NCBI RefSeq assembly: GCF_024346715.1
Contig: NZ_AP024852.1
Coordinates: 2,852,001-2,916,000 of the forward strand
Direction: 5' to 3'
Length of the DNA stretch: 64,000 nucleotides
Origin: Photobacterium swingsii
GTDB taxonomy: Bacteria > Pseudomonadota > Gammaproteobacteria > Enterobacterales > Vibrionaceae
Shown piece after piece: positions 28,870 through 38,319 of this stretch. The position numbers and the translations under genes were made by a program. The notes under the pieces are model-generated. The model saw nothing but the letters and a program-made list of their open reading frames with translations, had not been told where the DNA came from and searched no databases. Within the stretch, counting starts at the first letter, position 1; every line of letters starts with the position of its first letter.

Positions 28870-30126
28870 CTACGAACGGCACAAGTAATCTGCTTGCCCT
28901 ACCCACTTGTAACTGGTGAGTTCTTCTAAGCCCATCGGGCCTCGCGCATGCAGCTTCTGAGTAGACACTGCAACTTCAGCACCTAAACCAAACTGAGCAC
29001 CATCGGTGAAACGTGTTGATGCATTCACATAAACGGCTGCAGAACCCGCAGCATTTACGAAGCGTTCTGCCGACTGAATATCATTGGTTAGAATCGCATC
29101 TGAATGACTCGCGTTGTGCTTACGCATGTGCGCAATCGCTTCATCCACATCCTTAACGACCTTCACACCCAGCGTGAAGCTCAGCCATTCGGTATCAAAA
29201 TCACCTTCCACTGTATGACGTAGCTCAGACGCTTTGCCTTCCAGCAAGTCATAAGCACTTTCATCGGCCACTAACGCAACTTTGCTTTTGTTTAAGCGAT
29301 CCGCCAGACGCGGTAAGAAGGCTTCCGCAACCTTTTCATGCACAAGCAATGTATCCAATGCATTACACGCTGACGGACGCTGTGCTTTGCTATTTTCAAC
29401 CACATCTAGCGAACGTGATAAATCTGCACTTTGATCCACAAACACATGGCTGATACCAAATCCACCAATGATCACAGGGATGGTACTGTTCTCTTTACAC
29501 ATCTTGTGCAAACCCGCACCACCGCGAGGAATAATCATATCTACATATTGATCTAAGCGAAGCAGTTGTGACACCAGCTCACGATCTGGTTTCTCAATGT
29601 ACTGCACTGAAGCCGCTGGCAGGCCAGCTTTTTCTAGCGCGACTTGAATGACCTTTACCAATTCCATGTTGGAGTGGAAGGTTTCACGACCGCCACGCAA
29701 GATACTCGCATTACCGGTTTTTAAACACAGAGCAGCAATATCGATAGTCACATTCGGACGCGCTTCGTAAATCACGCCAACGACACCCAGTGGCACGCGA
29801 CGACGACTTAGGCGCATACCATTCTCTAGTACACGGCTATCTAGCTCTGCGCCCACAGGGTCGTTGAGGTTAATCACATTACGCACGTCATTTGCGATAT
29901 CACGTAAACGCGCTTCATTCAGTAATAAACGATCGACCAAGGCATCTGACATGCCAGACTCACGAGCTGCATCAATGTCTTTTTGGTTCGCAGCTAAAAT
30001 AACCGCTTGGTTTGCATCAAGTTCATTCGCAATGATAGCCAGCGCTTGATTTTTCTGCGCTGTCGAGGATGTTGCTAGTTCAAACGCCGCTTGTTGCGCC
30101 GCTTTACCCATTAATTCTAAGTTCAC
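28870..30126 (-). CDS. proA: Gamma-glutamyl phosphate reductase
   Basis: 418 aa ALDH-superfamily enzyme, second step of proline synthesis. Catalytic cysteine in [17 protein letters not shown]-binding region [19 protein letters not shown] start with AGGGA 7 nt upstream. 75 bp after proB on the same strand. Confidence 0.96.
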   Translation of the reverse strand: MNLELMGKAAQQAAFELATSSTAQKNQALAIIANELDANQAVILAANQKDIDAARESGMSDALVDRLLLNEARLRDIANDVRNVINLNDPVGAELDSRVLENGMRLSRRRVPLGVVGVIYEARPNVTIDIAALCLKTGNASILRGGRETFHSNMELVKVIQVALEKAGLPAASVQYIEKPDRELVSQLLRLDQYVDMIIPRGGAGLHKMCKENSTIPVIIGGFGISHVFVDQSADLSRSLDVVENSKAQRPSACNALDTLLVHEKVAEAFLPRLADRLNKSKVALVADESAYDLLEGKASELRHTVEGDFDTEWLSFTLGVKVVKDVDEAIAHMRKHNASHSDAILTNDIQSAERFVNAAGSAAVYVNASTRFTDGAQFGLGAEVAVSTQKLHARGPMGLEELTSYKWVGQADYLCRS

Positions 30127-30201
30127 AATGCTTCCCTTTATTCTTCTCTTTTCAAGGCAATTTGCTATTGGCTAAAAGTGAAGAGCTCACAACCTATCAC
30201 A

Positions 30202-31383
30202 TTAAATAACAACAAGATCATCACGATGAATTGCAACTGGGCCATACTCATACCCCAGAACATGATAAATATCTTGGCTGTGCTTACCCGCAATTTTAGT
30301 CATATCTTTACTGCTATAACGGCAGATACCACGAGCAAGTAACGCGCCTTCCGTCGAATAAATTCGTACTACAGCACCACGCTCAAAGCTACCTTTCACT
30401 TGAGTAATACCTTTAGACAGTAAGCTACTGCCTCGCTGCTGAACGGCATTAGCCGCACCAACATCTATGATAATGTCGCCCGCAGGTGGAGGCCCAGCAA
30501 GGATCCAGCGTTTACGGCTTTCTAGCGGTGACTCTAGCGGTAAAAAGCGCGTTCCAACCGATGTATCACCTACGATGTCGGCAATAACATCAGGACGACT
30601 ACCCGCAGCAATGACAACTTCAATGCCAGCACGACGTGCAACATCTGCCGCTTGCAGTTTAGTTGCCATACCGCCAGTACCTAAACCACCAACACTCCCA
30701 CCAGCAAGCTTACGCAAAGTTTCATCGATAGTGTGTACTTCACGGATCAGTTCGGCATCTGGGCTATTACGCGGGTCGGCGGTGAACAAACCCGGTTGGT
30801 CGGTCAGTAACAGTAACTTATCAGCGCCGGCTAAAATGCCCACCAATGCCGATAGGTTGTCGTTATCACCCACTTTGATCTCAGTGGTCGCAACGGCATC
30901 GTTTTCATTCACGACAGGAATAATGCCGTTGTCGAGCAGTGCCACTATCATGTCGCGCGCATTCAAATAGCGCTCACGATCATCAAGATCTGCACGAGTT
31001 AGTAGCATTTGGCCTACATGTAACCCGTAGATACCAAAAAGGTGCTCCCACTCTTGAATCAAACGACTCTGACCAACAGCGGCAAGTAACTGCTTGCTGG
31101 CCATGGTTTTGGGCAGTTCGGGGTAACCTAAATGCTCACGGCCAGCGGCAATAGCGCCAGACGTTACTATGATAACTTTATGACCTTGACGACGTAACTG
31201 CGCACATTGACGAACAAGCTCAACGAGATGAGCACGATCGAGCTTCAATGTACCGCCAGTTAGTACGCTAGTACCAAGTTTAACAACTACTGTTTTTTGC
31301 TTTACCACTTGGGTCTCAGACTGTGATGTATGAGTTCCCGCGAGGTCCTGCTCTTTTGCATTTAGGTTTGTATTTTCTGCCAT
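30202..31383 (-). CDS. proB: Glutamate 5-kinase
   Basis: 393 aa from ATG at 31383. Amino-acid kinase domain ([50 protein letters not shown]) and a C-terminal PUA domain ([12 protein letters not shown]... to the end). First, feedback-inhibited step of proline synthesis. About 26 residues precede the conserved kinase core, so the true start is unsure: an ATG at 31419 has AAGGTGGGA but at long spacing, and the frame extends to a TTG at 31464. Confidence 0.93.
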   Translation of the reverse strand: MAENTNLNAKEQDLAGTHTSQSETQVVKQKTVVVKLGTSVLTGGTLKLDRAHLVELVRQCAQLRRQGHKVIIVTSGAIAAGREHLGYPELPKTMASKQLLAAVGQSRLIQEWEHLFGIYGLHVGQMLLTRADLDDRERYLNARDMIVALLDNGIIPVVNENDAVATTEIKVGDNDNLSALVGILAGADKLLLLTDQPGLFTADPRNSPDAELIREVHTIDETLRKLAGGSVGGLGTGGMATKLQAADVARRAGIEVVIAAGSRPDVIADIVGDTSVGTRFLPLESPLESRKRWILAGPPPAGDIIIDVGAANAVQQRGSSLLSKGITQVKGSFERGAVVRIYSTEGALLARGICRYSSKDMTKIAGKHSQDIYHVLGYEYGPVAIHRDDLVVI

Positions 31384-31390
31384 GGGATCA

Positions 31391-31424
31391 AACAAATTAG
31401 TGAACAAATTTTTGTTCATTTGTT
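31391..31424 (-). other. Inverted repeat in the proB leader
   Basis: AACAAAT(TAG)TGAACAA pairs with TTGTTCATTTGTT with a 4-nt bulge and a short loop. It sits across the ATG at 31419 and just before the ATG at 31383, so it may influence where proB translation starts. Confidence 0.4.
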
Positions 31425-31499
31425 TTATCAATCCCACCTTAAGATCACAAGAAAATACTGCCAAGAAGGCCGTATTTTCTTTGTTTTGAGGGGAAAGGC

Positions 31500-31527
31500 C
31501 TAAGTGCTGCCAACAATGAGCACTTAG
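31500..31527 (-). terminator. Hairpin after crl
   Basis: Perfect 9-bp CTAAGTGCT / AGCACTTAG, 10-nt loop, 22 bp past the crl stop. The T-tract on the minus strand is poor (GGCCTTTCC), so termination would be weak. Confidence 0.4.
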
Positions 31528-31549
31528 ACGAAGAAGAGAAAATCGTTAA

Positions 31550-31957
31550 TTAGTCATTATCGCCTAATACGGCTTCTTTCAAATCAGAGGCTGCAGCCAC
31601 AGACAACTCAAAGTTTTCATCCAAGGCTTTCGTCAATTTAAGGTAGAAATCATTGAGGGTTTTTAGAACAGCATCACTGTGTTTCGCAGGGACTTTATCT
31701 TCAACCCATTCACCTGCGCTGTTGTAGCGACCAAAGAAGTAACGGTATTCATAGCCACCCTTATCGCTAGCATTCAATTCAAGCCACCAGCCCCAGAACT
31801 CACGCTCATCAGGTTCTTTCTTGGCACTAATACAGCTCGCTAAACAGTCAAAGAAAAAAGCCCCCTCTTTCGACTGCTGCTGACGTAAATAAGGGCCAAT
31901 TGCGGTCAATTTCGTTAATAGGCGGCCATAAGGTGGAAAAGCTGTTTGAGTCGTCAT
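31550..31957 (-). CDS. crl: Sigma-S binding factor Crl
   Basis: 135 aa from ATG at 31957 (MTTQTAFPPYGRLLTKL), supported by GGGAGA 8 nt upstream; an earlier in-frame start is not supported. Contains the Crl core CLASCISAKKEPDEREFWGWWLEL and GGYEYRYFFGRY. Crl promotes assembly of sigma-S with RNA polymerase, tuning stationary-phase genes. Position upstream of proBA mirrors other gammaproteobacteria. Confidence 0.93.
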   Translation of the reverse strand: MTTQTAFPPYGRLLTKLTAIGPYLRQQQSKEGAFFFDCLASCISAKKEPDEREFWGWWLELNASDKGGYEYRYFFGRYNSAGEWVEDKVPAKHSDAVLKTLNDFYLKLTKALDENFELSVAAASDLKEAVLGDND

Positions 31958-32058
31958 CGCGTATCTCCCATCCATAGTTACAGTACGCAATTTGCTATTG
32001 ACTTAACAACCAATAACTTACTGCTTATTCTCACAACGTATCAATTCCATTTAAGCCT

Positions 32059-32105
32059 AAAAAAAGACCAATTGGCAACAAAATATTTACATTTTTGCTG
32101 CCAAT
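32059..32105 (-). terminator. Terminator of frsA
   Basis: ATTGGCAACAAAA pairs with TTTTGCTGCCAAT (one mismatch) around a 9-nt loop; T7 follows on the minus strand. Confidence 0.75.
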
Positions 32106-32111
32106 CTTAAG

Positions 32112-33386
32112 CTATTTCTCAAGCTTATCTGCCAACCACTCCATGATTGTCAGCATTGAGCGGTGATAACCATCATGCAATGGCTTTTCAGGTAAAGTAA
32201 CCGCCTTACCACCATAGCTAGACATCGCGATTAATTGGTTATCGGATTCCGGACAAACAGGATCATTTTTAAGGCTGATACCAAGCATAGGCACTGCGAC
32301 CTTGCGGCGACCTAATAACCCTTGATGTTTGAGTGACCATGCCGGTAAATGCGCCAACAAACTCTGCCTTGATACACCATGTTTGCCCATGCGGGATGCA
32401 ATCATATCTAGGTACATCTGTGGCATTTTATCGAGTAATTTTGGCTGTGATAAAAAGCTATGGATAGCCCCCCCAACACTGATGCAGGTTTTTAGGCGAG
32501 TAGGCTCAAGGAACCCTAAACGAATCGCGGCATTGCCGCCAAAGCGTAAACCAAGCATAGCAACTCGATGGTGGTCAACCCAAGGTACATCTTTGATTTG
32601 CTGCAATAATGCCTGATGCAAGCGGCTGGTATCTTCAGTTAGTGGCCAACGGGCACTGTGACCCACTGATGGCATATCCAAAGTCACCATCGCATAGCCT
32701 GCGGGTGCTAAATAATCACGGTATAGTGGCCACAAATCACTTTGCAAGGTGTCTAAGCCACCGCTCACAATAACAGTAGGCAATAGCTTATCGGTACGTG
32801 GTAGGTGAATGAAGGCTTGAAATGTTTTACCTTCGTATTTTACATCAATGGTTTTCATTTGATGTGGTGAAAGCTCCATCGCCTCACGGTAGGTTTGGTT
32901 TGCCTGTACTTCTGCTTGCGCTGCTAACACATCCCCTTTTAAGTGAGGATAAGCAGCAATGCTGTAGTAAGTACTCGACTTAAGCAGTTCATCAACGGCT
33001 TTTTCAGGCTGTTTAGCTTCAACATGTTCACGTGATTTTTTATGGTGTTGGCCTGCAAGTTGTGACCATTCGTAGATCCAGTTTCCGGGCTTATAGCCAA
33101 TCACAGTATCAAGCTGTTCTTCCGACGTACGGGGCGCATCACTTCCGGCTAAACGTGCAAAGAGTGCTTCCATTTCTATGGGCTCGACGCCCTGCCAAAT
33201 CCACTGTGGGCGACGTAAACTGCGATACCAGCCATGTTCAGTATCACCATCCAGTGCGTTATGAACACTTGATGCTTGTGCATGCGCAATACGGACTAAA
33301 CTTGAGGTTTCTTTGGATGTCTGACGAGGTGCAAACAACTTTTCGGATAAATTCGACTTTGATGGTTCAGACACGGTGTTCTCCAT
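32112..33386 (-). CDS. frsA: Fermentation-respiration switch protein FrsA (alpha/beta hydrolase)
   Basis: 424 aa from ATG at 33386 (MENTVSEPSKSNLSEK). DUF1100 alpha/beta hydrolase: SGGLDTLQSDLWPLYRDYLA, nucleophile-elbow region VAMLGLRFGGNAAIRLG (a Gly-x-Arg variant instead of the usual GxSxG), and C-terminal His in PLHDGYHRS. FrsA binds unphosphorylated IIA-Glc (crr, encoded here) and shifts flux between fermentation and respiration in E. coli; its reported chemistry is debated. Confidence 0.9.
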   Translation of the reverse strand: MENTVSEPSKSNLSEKLFAPRQTSKETSSLVRIAHAQASSVHNALDGDTEHGWYRSLRRPQWIWQGVEPIEMEALFARLAGSDAPRTSEEQLDTVIGYKPGNWIYEWSQLAGQHHKKSREHVEAKQPEKAVDELLKSSTYYSIAAYPHLKGDVLAAQAEVQANQTYREAMELSPHQMKTIDVKYEGKTFQAFIHLPRTDKLLPTVIVSGGLDTLQSDLWPLYRDYLAPAGYAMVTLDMPSVGHSARWPLTEDTSRLHQALLQQIKDVPWVDHHRVAMLGLRFGGNAAIRLGFLEPTRLKTCISVGGAIHSFLSQPKLLDKMPQMYLDMIASRMGKHGVSRQSLLAHLPAWSLKHQGLLGRRKVAVPMLGISLKNDPVCPESDNQLIAMSSYGGKAVTLPEKPLHDGYHRSMLTIMEWLADKLEK

Positions 33387-33566
33387 AGCAACAACGATAA
33401 TAACGATAAAAAACGGGGCGCTTGTTGTGAACACAAGTCCTTAAAAGCAGTCATTACCGAGAAATAGTACCTGAGGGATAATATATACCGACTACGCCAA
33501 GTATAACACTCATCACTGCTGGCTTTTACGGGTATTCTTGATGGAGAGCAAACCACAAACTCCAGA

Positions 33567-33593
33567 TAAAAAAAGAGACGCCGTGGCGTCTCT
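33567..33593 (-). terminator. Terminator of gpt
   Basis: AGAGACGCC / GGCGTCTCT hairpin, T7 on the minus strand, 30 bp after the gpt stop. It isolates gpt from frsA. Confidence 0.88.
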
Positions 33594-33622
33594 CTCAAAT
33601 CGGTCTTTGTAGCTATAGCGGA

Positions 33623-34081
33623 TTATTTCTTTGAGATCGGCTCAACGAAAGTTACAGCCATATCCCATGGTTGTTCGATCCATGTATCTTGAGCAATATC
33701 AACCACGTAGTCATCAATAAGGTGCTTACCAGCAGGCTTAGCACAAACTGTAACAAACTTCGCTTTTGGGTACATAGAGCGGATCATTTCAGCAGTGCCG
33801 CCAGTATCCACAAGGTCATCGATCACGATGAAACCTTCACCGTCGCCGTCTGCTTGTTTTAGTACTTTCATTTCACGCTGGTGATCGTGGTCATAGCTTG
33901 AGATACATACGGTATCAACGTGACGAATGTTAAGCTCACGCGCTAGGATTGCCGCAGGAACCAAACCACCACGGCTAACTGCAATAATACCTTTCCACTG
34001 ATCAGCTGGTAGCAATTTTTCTGCTAGCTGACGTGTGTACATTTGCATGTTGTCCCATGTAATGACGAACTTATTACTCAT
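33623..34081 (-). CDS. gpt: Xanthine-guanine phosphoribosyltransferase
   Basis: 152 aa, exact family length. PRPP-binding motif [12 protein letters not shown] and active-site SRGGLVPA. Salvages guanine, xanthine and hypoxanthine to nucleotides. Lies 46 bp downstream of a purine permease gene, making a purine uptake and salvage unit. Confidence 0.96.
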   Translation of the reverse strand: MSNKFVITWDNMQMYTRQLAEKLLPADQWKGIIAVSRGGLVPAAILARELNIRHVDTVCISSYDHDHQREMKVLKQADGDGEGFIVIDDLVDTGGTAEMIRSMYPKAKFVTVCAKPAGKHLIDDYVVDIAQDTWIEQPWDMAVTFVEPISKK

Positions 34082-34127
34082 ATCCGATGAACCTCTAATC
34101 AGCGAAACTTTTCACTGTTAACCTGTG

Positions 34128-35417
34128 TTATAGAAAAATAATTTTAGCAAGAAATAGCGTGGCAATAACCCAAACGCTTGCATTTACTTCGCGCCCTTTA
34201 CCACTCATCAATTTTACAACTGCGTAAGTGATGAAGCCAAGGCCAATACCTTCTGCAATAGAGTAAGTCAGTGGCATTAATAAACACACCACAACAACTG
34301 GCGCAGCTTCTGTTAAATCGCGCCAATCAACACTTACTAAGCCAGACATCATTAGAATGGCAACATAAAATAGTGCACCTGCCGTTGCATAGGCTGGCAC
34401 CATACCCGCCAATGGGGCAAAAAACAATGCGCAGAAGAATAATACACCAACCGTCACAGCAGTAAGACCGGTTCGACCGCCAACTGCCACACCCGACACA
34501 CTTTCAACAAATGACGTAGTATTTGATGTACCTAATAATGCACCAACAGAAGTTGCTGTACTATCCGCCAATAGTGCGCGGTTAAGACGCGGCAGTTTGC
34601 CATCTTCACCAATTAAATTTGCTTTCGTTGCAACGCCAACTAGTGTGCCTGCTGTATCAAACAGGTCAACAAAGAGGAAAGCGAAGACAATTGAAATCAA
34701 GCCCACTTCCATTGCACCTGAAAAATCAAGTTGCAAGAAAGTCGGTGCAATACTTGGTGGCATTGACACCACCCCACCATAAGTCACATCACCAAACAAA
34801 ATACCCAGCAATGTTACCGCAAGAATCGCCATCAGTACTGCGGCTTTATAACCACGATGCACCAAGGCAATCGTTAAGAAAAAACCTAATGCTGCTAATG
34901 CCGCTGGTAAACTAGTTAAGTCACCCACATGCACCAAGGTCGCAGGGTTACCCACCACAATGCCTGAATTCTGCAGTGCGATAAACGCAAGGAATAAACC
35001 AATACCTGCTGAGATACCTGTACGCAATGATAATGGAATCGCGTTAATGATCCATTCACGCACTTTTAGCACGCTCAATACGATAAAACATAGACCCGAC
35101 AGGAATACCGCTGCAAGCGCGACCTGCCATGTATGCCCCATGCCTAATACAACACTATAAGTAAAGAAGGCGTTAAGGCCCATACCAGGTGCTTGAGCGA
35201 CTGGGTAGTTAGCAACAAAGCCCATAATGAAACAACCAATCATTGCCGCTAAACAAGTCGCAACAAAAACAGCACCGTGATCCATACCAGTTTGCGATAA
35301 CATCGTTGGGTTAACAAAGATGATATACGCCATAGTCAGGAAGGTCGTTAAACCAGCTAACATTTCAGTGCGAACGTCAGTACCGTGTTCTTTTAGTTTA
35401 AATAGTTTCTCAAGCAT
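34128..35417 (-). CDS. AzgA-type purine permease (NCS2)
   Basis: 429 aa with about 12-14 membrane helices. AzgA/GhxP-AdeP subgroup of the NCS2 family: MLAGLTTFLTMAYIIFVNP, QAPGMGLNAFFTYSVV, and FLFVDLFDTAGTLVGVATKA. Imports adenine, hypoxanthine or guanine with protons; the exact base cannot be told by eye. A PurR box lies about 90 bp upstream and gpt follows, both supporting purine transport. Confidence 0.9.
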   Translation of the reverse strand: MLEKLFKLKEHGTDVRTEMLAGLTTFLTMAYIIFVNPTMLSQTGMDHGAVFVATCLAAMIGCFIMGFVANYPVAQAPGMGLNAFFTYSVVLGMGHTWQVALAAVFLSGLCFIVLSVLKVREWIINAIPLSLRTGISAGIGLFLAFIALQNSGIVVGNPATLVHVGDLTSLPAALAALGFFLTIALVHRGYKAAVLMAILAVTLLGILFGDVTYGGVVSMPPSIAPTFLQLDFSGAMEVGLISIVFAFLFVDLFDTAGTLVGVATKANLIGEDGKLPRLNRALLADSTATSVGALLGTSNTTSFVESVSGVAVGGRTGLTAVTVGVLFFCALFFAPLAGMVPAYATAGALFYVAILMMSGLVSVDWRDLTEAAPVVVVCLLMPLTYSIAEGIGLGFITYAVVKLMSGKGREVNASVWVIATLFLAKIIFL

Positions 35418-35502
35418 TGCTCTCGATTCCTTGGAGATTTACGCAGCAGTTATAAAGGTAAATTCATCAACAAGCGTTGGCATAAACGTTAGGTAAACGA
35501 TT

Positions 35503-35518
35503 AGGTAAACGTTTGCTA
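35503..35518. promoter_or_regulatory. PurR operator upstream of the purine permease
   Basis: Minus strand TAGCAAACGTTTACCT against consensus ACGCAAACGTTTGCGT: central GCAAACGTTT intact, 12 of 16 positions match. Located 86-101 bp upstream of the permease ATG. Predicts repression when purines are plentiful. Confidence 0.65.
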
Positions 35519-35866
35519 TTTCGGGTTTAGGGGCGCAATTATATGCCGCTACCCTATGAAGATCCAGTAATGAGATGCAGAATGCTGTAATTTATCGCCA
35601 AGTGAACAAAAAACTCACCAAACAATTAGAGCTAATAATTTTACTGTTTAAAATCATAAACTTAATAACATTAATGTTGTGCGTTAATTAATCACTTTGA
35701 AAATTATCTACTTCTCATTAACAAATATTTCATCAAGATCAGTCATTAATATGGGCCTTTATGAATAATGTAATCGAATACAATATACAAACGCCAATCA
35801 ATTCCAGCTGATATATACGAGATTGGTTTTATAATGAGGAGCAATACCACAGAAAGCTTGGAAGAT

Positions 35867-35896
35867 AAAAAAACGCCACCCCAAAGTGGGGTGGCG
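35867..35896 (-). terminator. Terminator of the small gene at 36008-36097
   Basis: 10-bp stem CGCCACCCCA / TGGGGTGGCG with a 3-nt loop and T7 on the minus strand. No annotated minus-strand gene other than the 29-codon ORF lies upstream of it. Confidence 0.9.
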
Positions 35897-35971
35897 ATAG
35901 AATGTTGCAAATAACGCCATAACGCTATTTTAAATTCTTAAATAAGGGGGGGGGTGAACAATACTGTTCGA

Positions 35972-36002
35972 AGAAAATAGTGTTCATCACTCACTATTTT
36001 CT
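35972..36002 (-). other. Inverted repeat in the 3'-UTR of the small gene
   Basis: Perfect 11-bp arms AGAAAATAGTG / CACTATTTTCT with a 9-nt loop, starting 5 nt after the 29-codon ORF stop. It is followed downstream by a run of nine C (G9 on the plus strand, 35946-35954). Confidence 0.8.
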
Positions 36003-36007
36003 GAAAA

Positions 36008-36097
36008 TTAGTAACCGAAGTAGCTCGGGTATTGGAAGTTCGCAGTGTAAACAGAGCGGTTATTCCAATATGTTGCAATAGAGTCAAAAACTTTCAT
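36008..36097 (-). CDS. Unannotated small protein, 29 aa
   Basis: ATG at 36097, TAA at 36010-36008. The product begins MKVFDSIATYWNNRSV and ends QYPSYFGY: no membrane helix, seven aromatic residues in the last 20, net charge near zero. AAGGTGA stands 7 nt before the ATG. It has its own sigma-70-type promoter (36268-36296), a leader of about 165 nt with three GGA-loop hairpins, and a strong terminator at 35867-35896, so it is a complete independent transcription unit. I do not recognise the family; it could be a small structural or regulatory peptide, or a leader-type peptide on a regulatory RNA. Confidence 0.6.
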   Translation of the reverse strand: MKVFDSIATYWNNRSVYTANFQYPSYFGY

Positions 36098-36262
36098 TTT
36101 AAATCACCTTTTCATAAGTTATCCAAACACATGCACAGTTAGCATGGCTCAATTCCCTGGAGCAATAACCGTCACTGGTACACTTAATCTCGGTTCCTTG
36201 GAGGCGATATCTCGGGTTCATCCTGAACAGTTAGTGTGTCGTTGTCGTCTCTTCAAGAGATG
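36098..36262 (-). promoter_or_regulatory. Structured leader with GGA-loop hairpins
   Basis: On the minus strand: hairpin TCTCTT-G-AAGAGA at the predicted 5' end (36248-36260), GTTCA-GGA-TGAAC (36216-36228), CTC-loop-GAG with AAGGAA (36189-36203) and GCTC-loop-GAGC with CAGGGAA (36147-36163). GGA exposed in hairpin loops is the known binding signature of CsrA/RsmA; binding here is inferred. Confidence 0.45.
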
Positions 36263-36267
36263 CAGAA

Positions 36268-36296
36268 ACTATAACCAAATCGTAATTTACTTACAA
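36268..36296 (-). promoter_or_regulatory. Sigma-70 promoter of the small gene
   Basis: Minus strand TTGTAA (36296-36291), 17-bp spacer, TATAGT (36273-36268). Ideal spacing; predicted transcription start near 36261. Confidence 0.7.
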
Positions 36297-36765
36297 GCAT
36301 TTTCTTTAACTGGATCACACTTTTTCTCTTTGATTTGGTTTTAACTGCTATAAATGTAATTTAATTACCAAACATAGATAAGCAACAAGCTTAGTAATCA
36401 CTATTTGGAATATAAGCCACCAAATAACGTTTTTTATATCAATAGAGCATTCATAAAAGGTATATTGTGCTCCATCTAGTGTAATGGTCTAAAAATGACG
36501 TAGGTTGCAGCATTACCTCTTTAATAGCTGACTCTAAAGCTCCTCTTCGCTTTGTAACGTGCCCTACCTCTTATCCTGACTTTACTAGGGGTATATTTCC
36601 CTGTTCCCCCTACATCCACAGTGGTATCCTTGAATGCACTTGGGTAGTAAGTTGTGCTACAAAAGACGGCTTATTAATAGATATTCATCTAGTGAATTCA
36701 GTGACAACCTTATAGATCGACTAGCTCGTTAAGATGTCACTACTGATATTCAAAGGGAGACTCCT
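36297..36765. other. Intergenic region upstream of pepD
   Basis: Holds the pepD promoter. AT-rich with no convincing ORF or hairpin; I could not choose promoter boxes with confidence. Confidence 0.4.
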
Positions 36766-38226
36766 GTGTCTGAAATCAGCCAACTGTCACCACAACCTGT
36801 GTGGCAATTCTTCGATCAAATCTGTTCTATTCCTCACCCATCAAAGCATGAAGAGCAACTTGCTCAACACATCATCCAATTCGCACAAGGCGAAGGCCTT
36901 GAAGTTCGCCGTGATGATGTAGGCAACGTATTCATCAAGAAGCCTGCAACAGCTGGTATGGAAGATCGTAAAGGCGTTGTGCTTCAAGCTCACATCGATA
37001 TGGTTCCACAAAAGAACGAAGATACTGATCACGATTTCTTACAAGACCCTATCCAGCCATTCATTGATGGCAAATGGGTTACAGCAAAAGGCACAACACT
37101 AGGCGCCGACAACGGTATGGGCATGGCTGCATGTCTTGCTGTATTAGCTTCAAAAGATGTTGAACACGGCCCATTGGAAGTTCTGCTTACGATTGATGAA
37201 GAAGCAGGCATGACAGGTGCATTTGGTCTGAAAGAAGGTTGGTTAGAAGGCGATATCCTACTAAATACCGATTCAGAGCAAGAAGGCGAAGTGTACATGG
37301 GTTGTGCCGGCGGTGTTGACGGCTCTATCACTGTCGACATTACACGTGAAGACGCCCCTGCCGATCATCAAGCTGTGAAGCTGGTTCTTAAAGGCCTTAA
37401 AGGCGGCCACTCTGGTTGTGATATTCACACTGGCCGTGGTAACGCAAATAAATTACTGGGTCGCTTCCTATTCTCTCACGCTGAAGAACTAGGCCTTCGC
37501 CTTGCTTCTTTCACGGGCGGTAGCCTTCGCAACGCCATTCCTCGTGAAGCAAATGCAGTTGTTACTGTACCCGCTGCTAATGTCGATAAGCTAAACAGCC
37601 TATTCAGCTACTACCAAGAGCTACTTACCGCAGAACTTGGTCGTGTGGAAACTGACATTACACTGTTTACCGAACAAGCTGAACTTCCTGCGAATGTATT
37701 TGCAACGGCAGATCAAACTCGTCTACTTTCAGTGCTAAACGCTTGTCCTAATGGTGTTATTCGCATGAGCGATGACATTGCTGGCGTTGTTGAAACATCA
37801 CTAAACGTGGGTGTGATTACAACAGAAGAAGACAAAGTGACTATTCTTTGTCTTATCCGTTCATTGATCGACTCTGGTCGTAGCAATGTTGAAGGTATGC
37901 TAAAAGCAATCGCTCAACTTGCTGGCGCACAATGTGAGTTCTCTGGCGCTTACCCAGGCTGGAAACCAGATGCGGATTCTGAAGTGATGAAGCTATTCCG
38001 TGAAACTTATAACGACATTTACGGCCGCACACCAAATATCATGGTGATCCACGCTGGTCTTGAGTGTGGTCTATTTAAAGAACCATACCCGAACATGGAT
38101 ATGATTTCTTTCGGCCCTACGATTAAGTTCCCACACTCTCCAGACGAGAAAGTACAGATTGAAACTGTTGCCCTATTCTGGGAGCAAATGGTCGCTATTC
38201 TGAAAAACATCCCAGTTAAAGCCTAA
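36766..38226 (+). CDS. pepD: Aminoacyl-histidine dipeptidase (peptidase D)
   Basis: 486 aa M20 metallopeptidase hydrolysing Xaa-His and other dipeptides. Metal-site segments: LQAHIDMVPQKN, GADNGMGMA, TIDEEAGMTG, NTDSEQEGE and HAGLECG. GTG start with GGGAGA 6-7 nt upstream. Monocistronic: strong terminator 19 bp after the stop. Confidence 0.95.
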   Translation: MSEISQLSPQPVWQFFDQICSIPHPSKHEEQLAQHIIQFAQGEGLEVRRDDVGNVFIKKPATAGMEDRKGVVLQAHIDMVPQKNEDTDHDFLQDPIQPFIDGKWVTAKGTTLGADNGMGMAACLAVLASKDVEHGPLEVLLTIDEEAGMTGAFGLKEGWLEGDILLNTDSEQEGEVYMGCAGGVDGSITVDITREDAPADHQAVKLVLKGLKGGHSGCDIHTGRGNANKLLGRFLFSHAEELGLRLASFTGGSLRNAIPREANAVVTVPAANVDKLNSLFSYYQELLTAELGRVETDITLFTEQAELPANVFATADQTRLLSVLNACPNGVIRMSDDIAGVVETSLNVGVITTEEDKVTILCLIRSLIDSGRSNVEGMLKAIAQLAGAQCEFSGAYPGWKPDADSEVMKLFRETYNDIYGRTPNIMVIHAGLECGLFKEPYPNMDMISFGPTIKFPHSPDEKVQIETVALFWEQMVAILKNIPVKA

Positions 38227-38244
38227 TCGCTAAGCTGAGATACA

Positions 38245-38277
38245 AACGCCCGCCAACTCAGTTGGCGGGCGTTTTTT
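38245..38277 (+). terminator. Terminator of pepD
   Basis: Perfect 13-bp stem AACGCCCGCCAAC / GTTGGCGGGCGTT, 3-nt loop, T6. Confidence 0.95.
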
Positions 38278-38319
38278 CATTCATTTAACGAGGGAGCGAA
38301 TAACACTGCACTACTCGTG

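Noticed and set aside
30467-30970. 167-codon plus-strand frame inside proB
   Set aside because: Antisense shadow; the minus-strand ProB is unmistakable and the product resembles no family.
35867-36262. CsrB-type CsrA-sequestering sRNA
   Set aside because: Length fits, but only about four GGA motifs are present, far fewer than in CsrB/CsrC; better read as a CsrA-target leader of a small gene.
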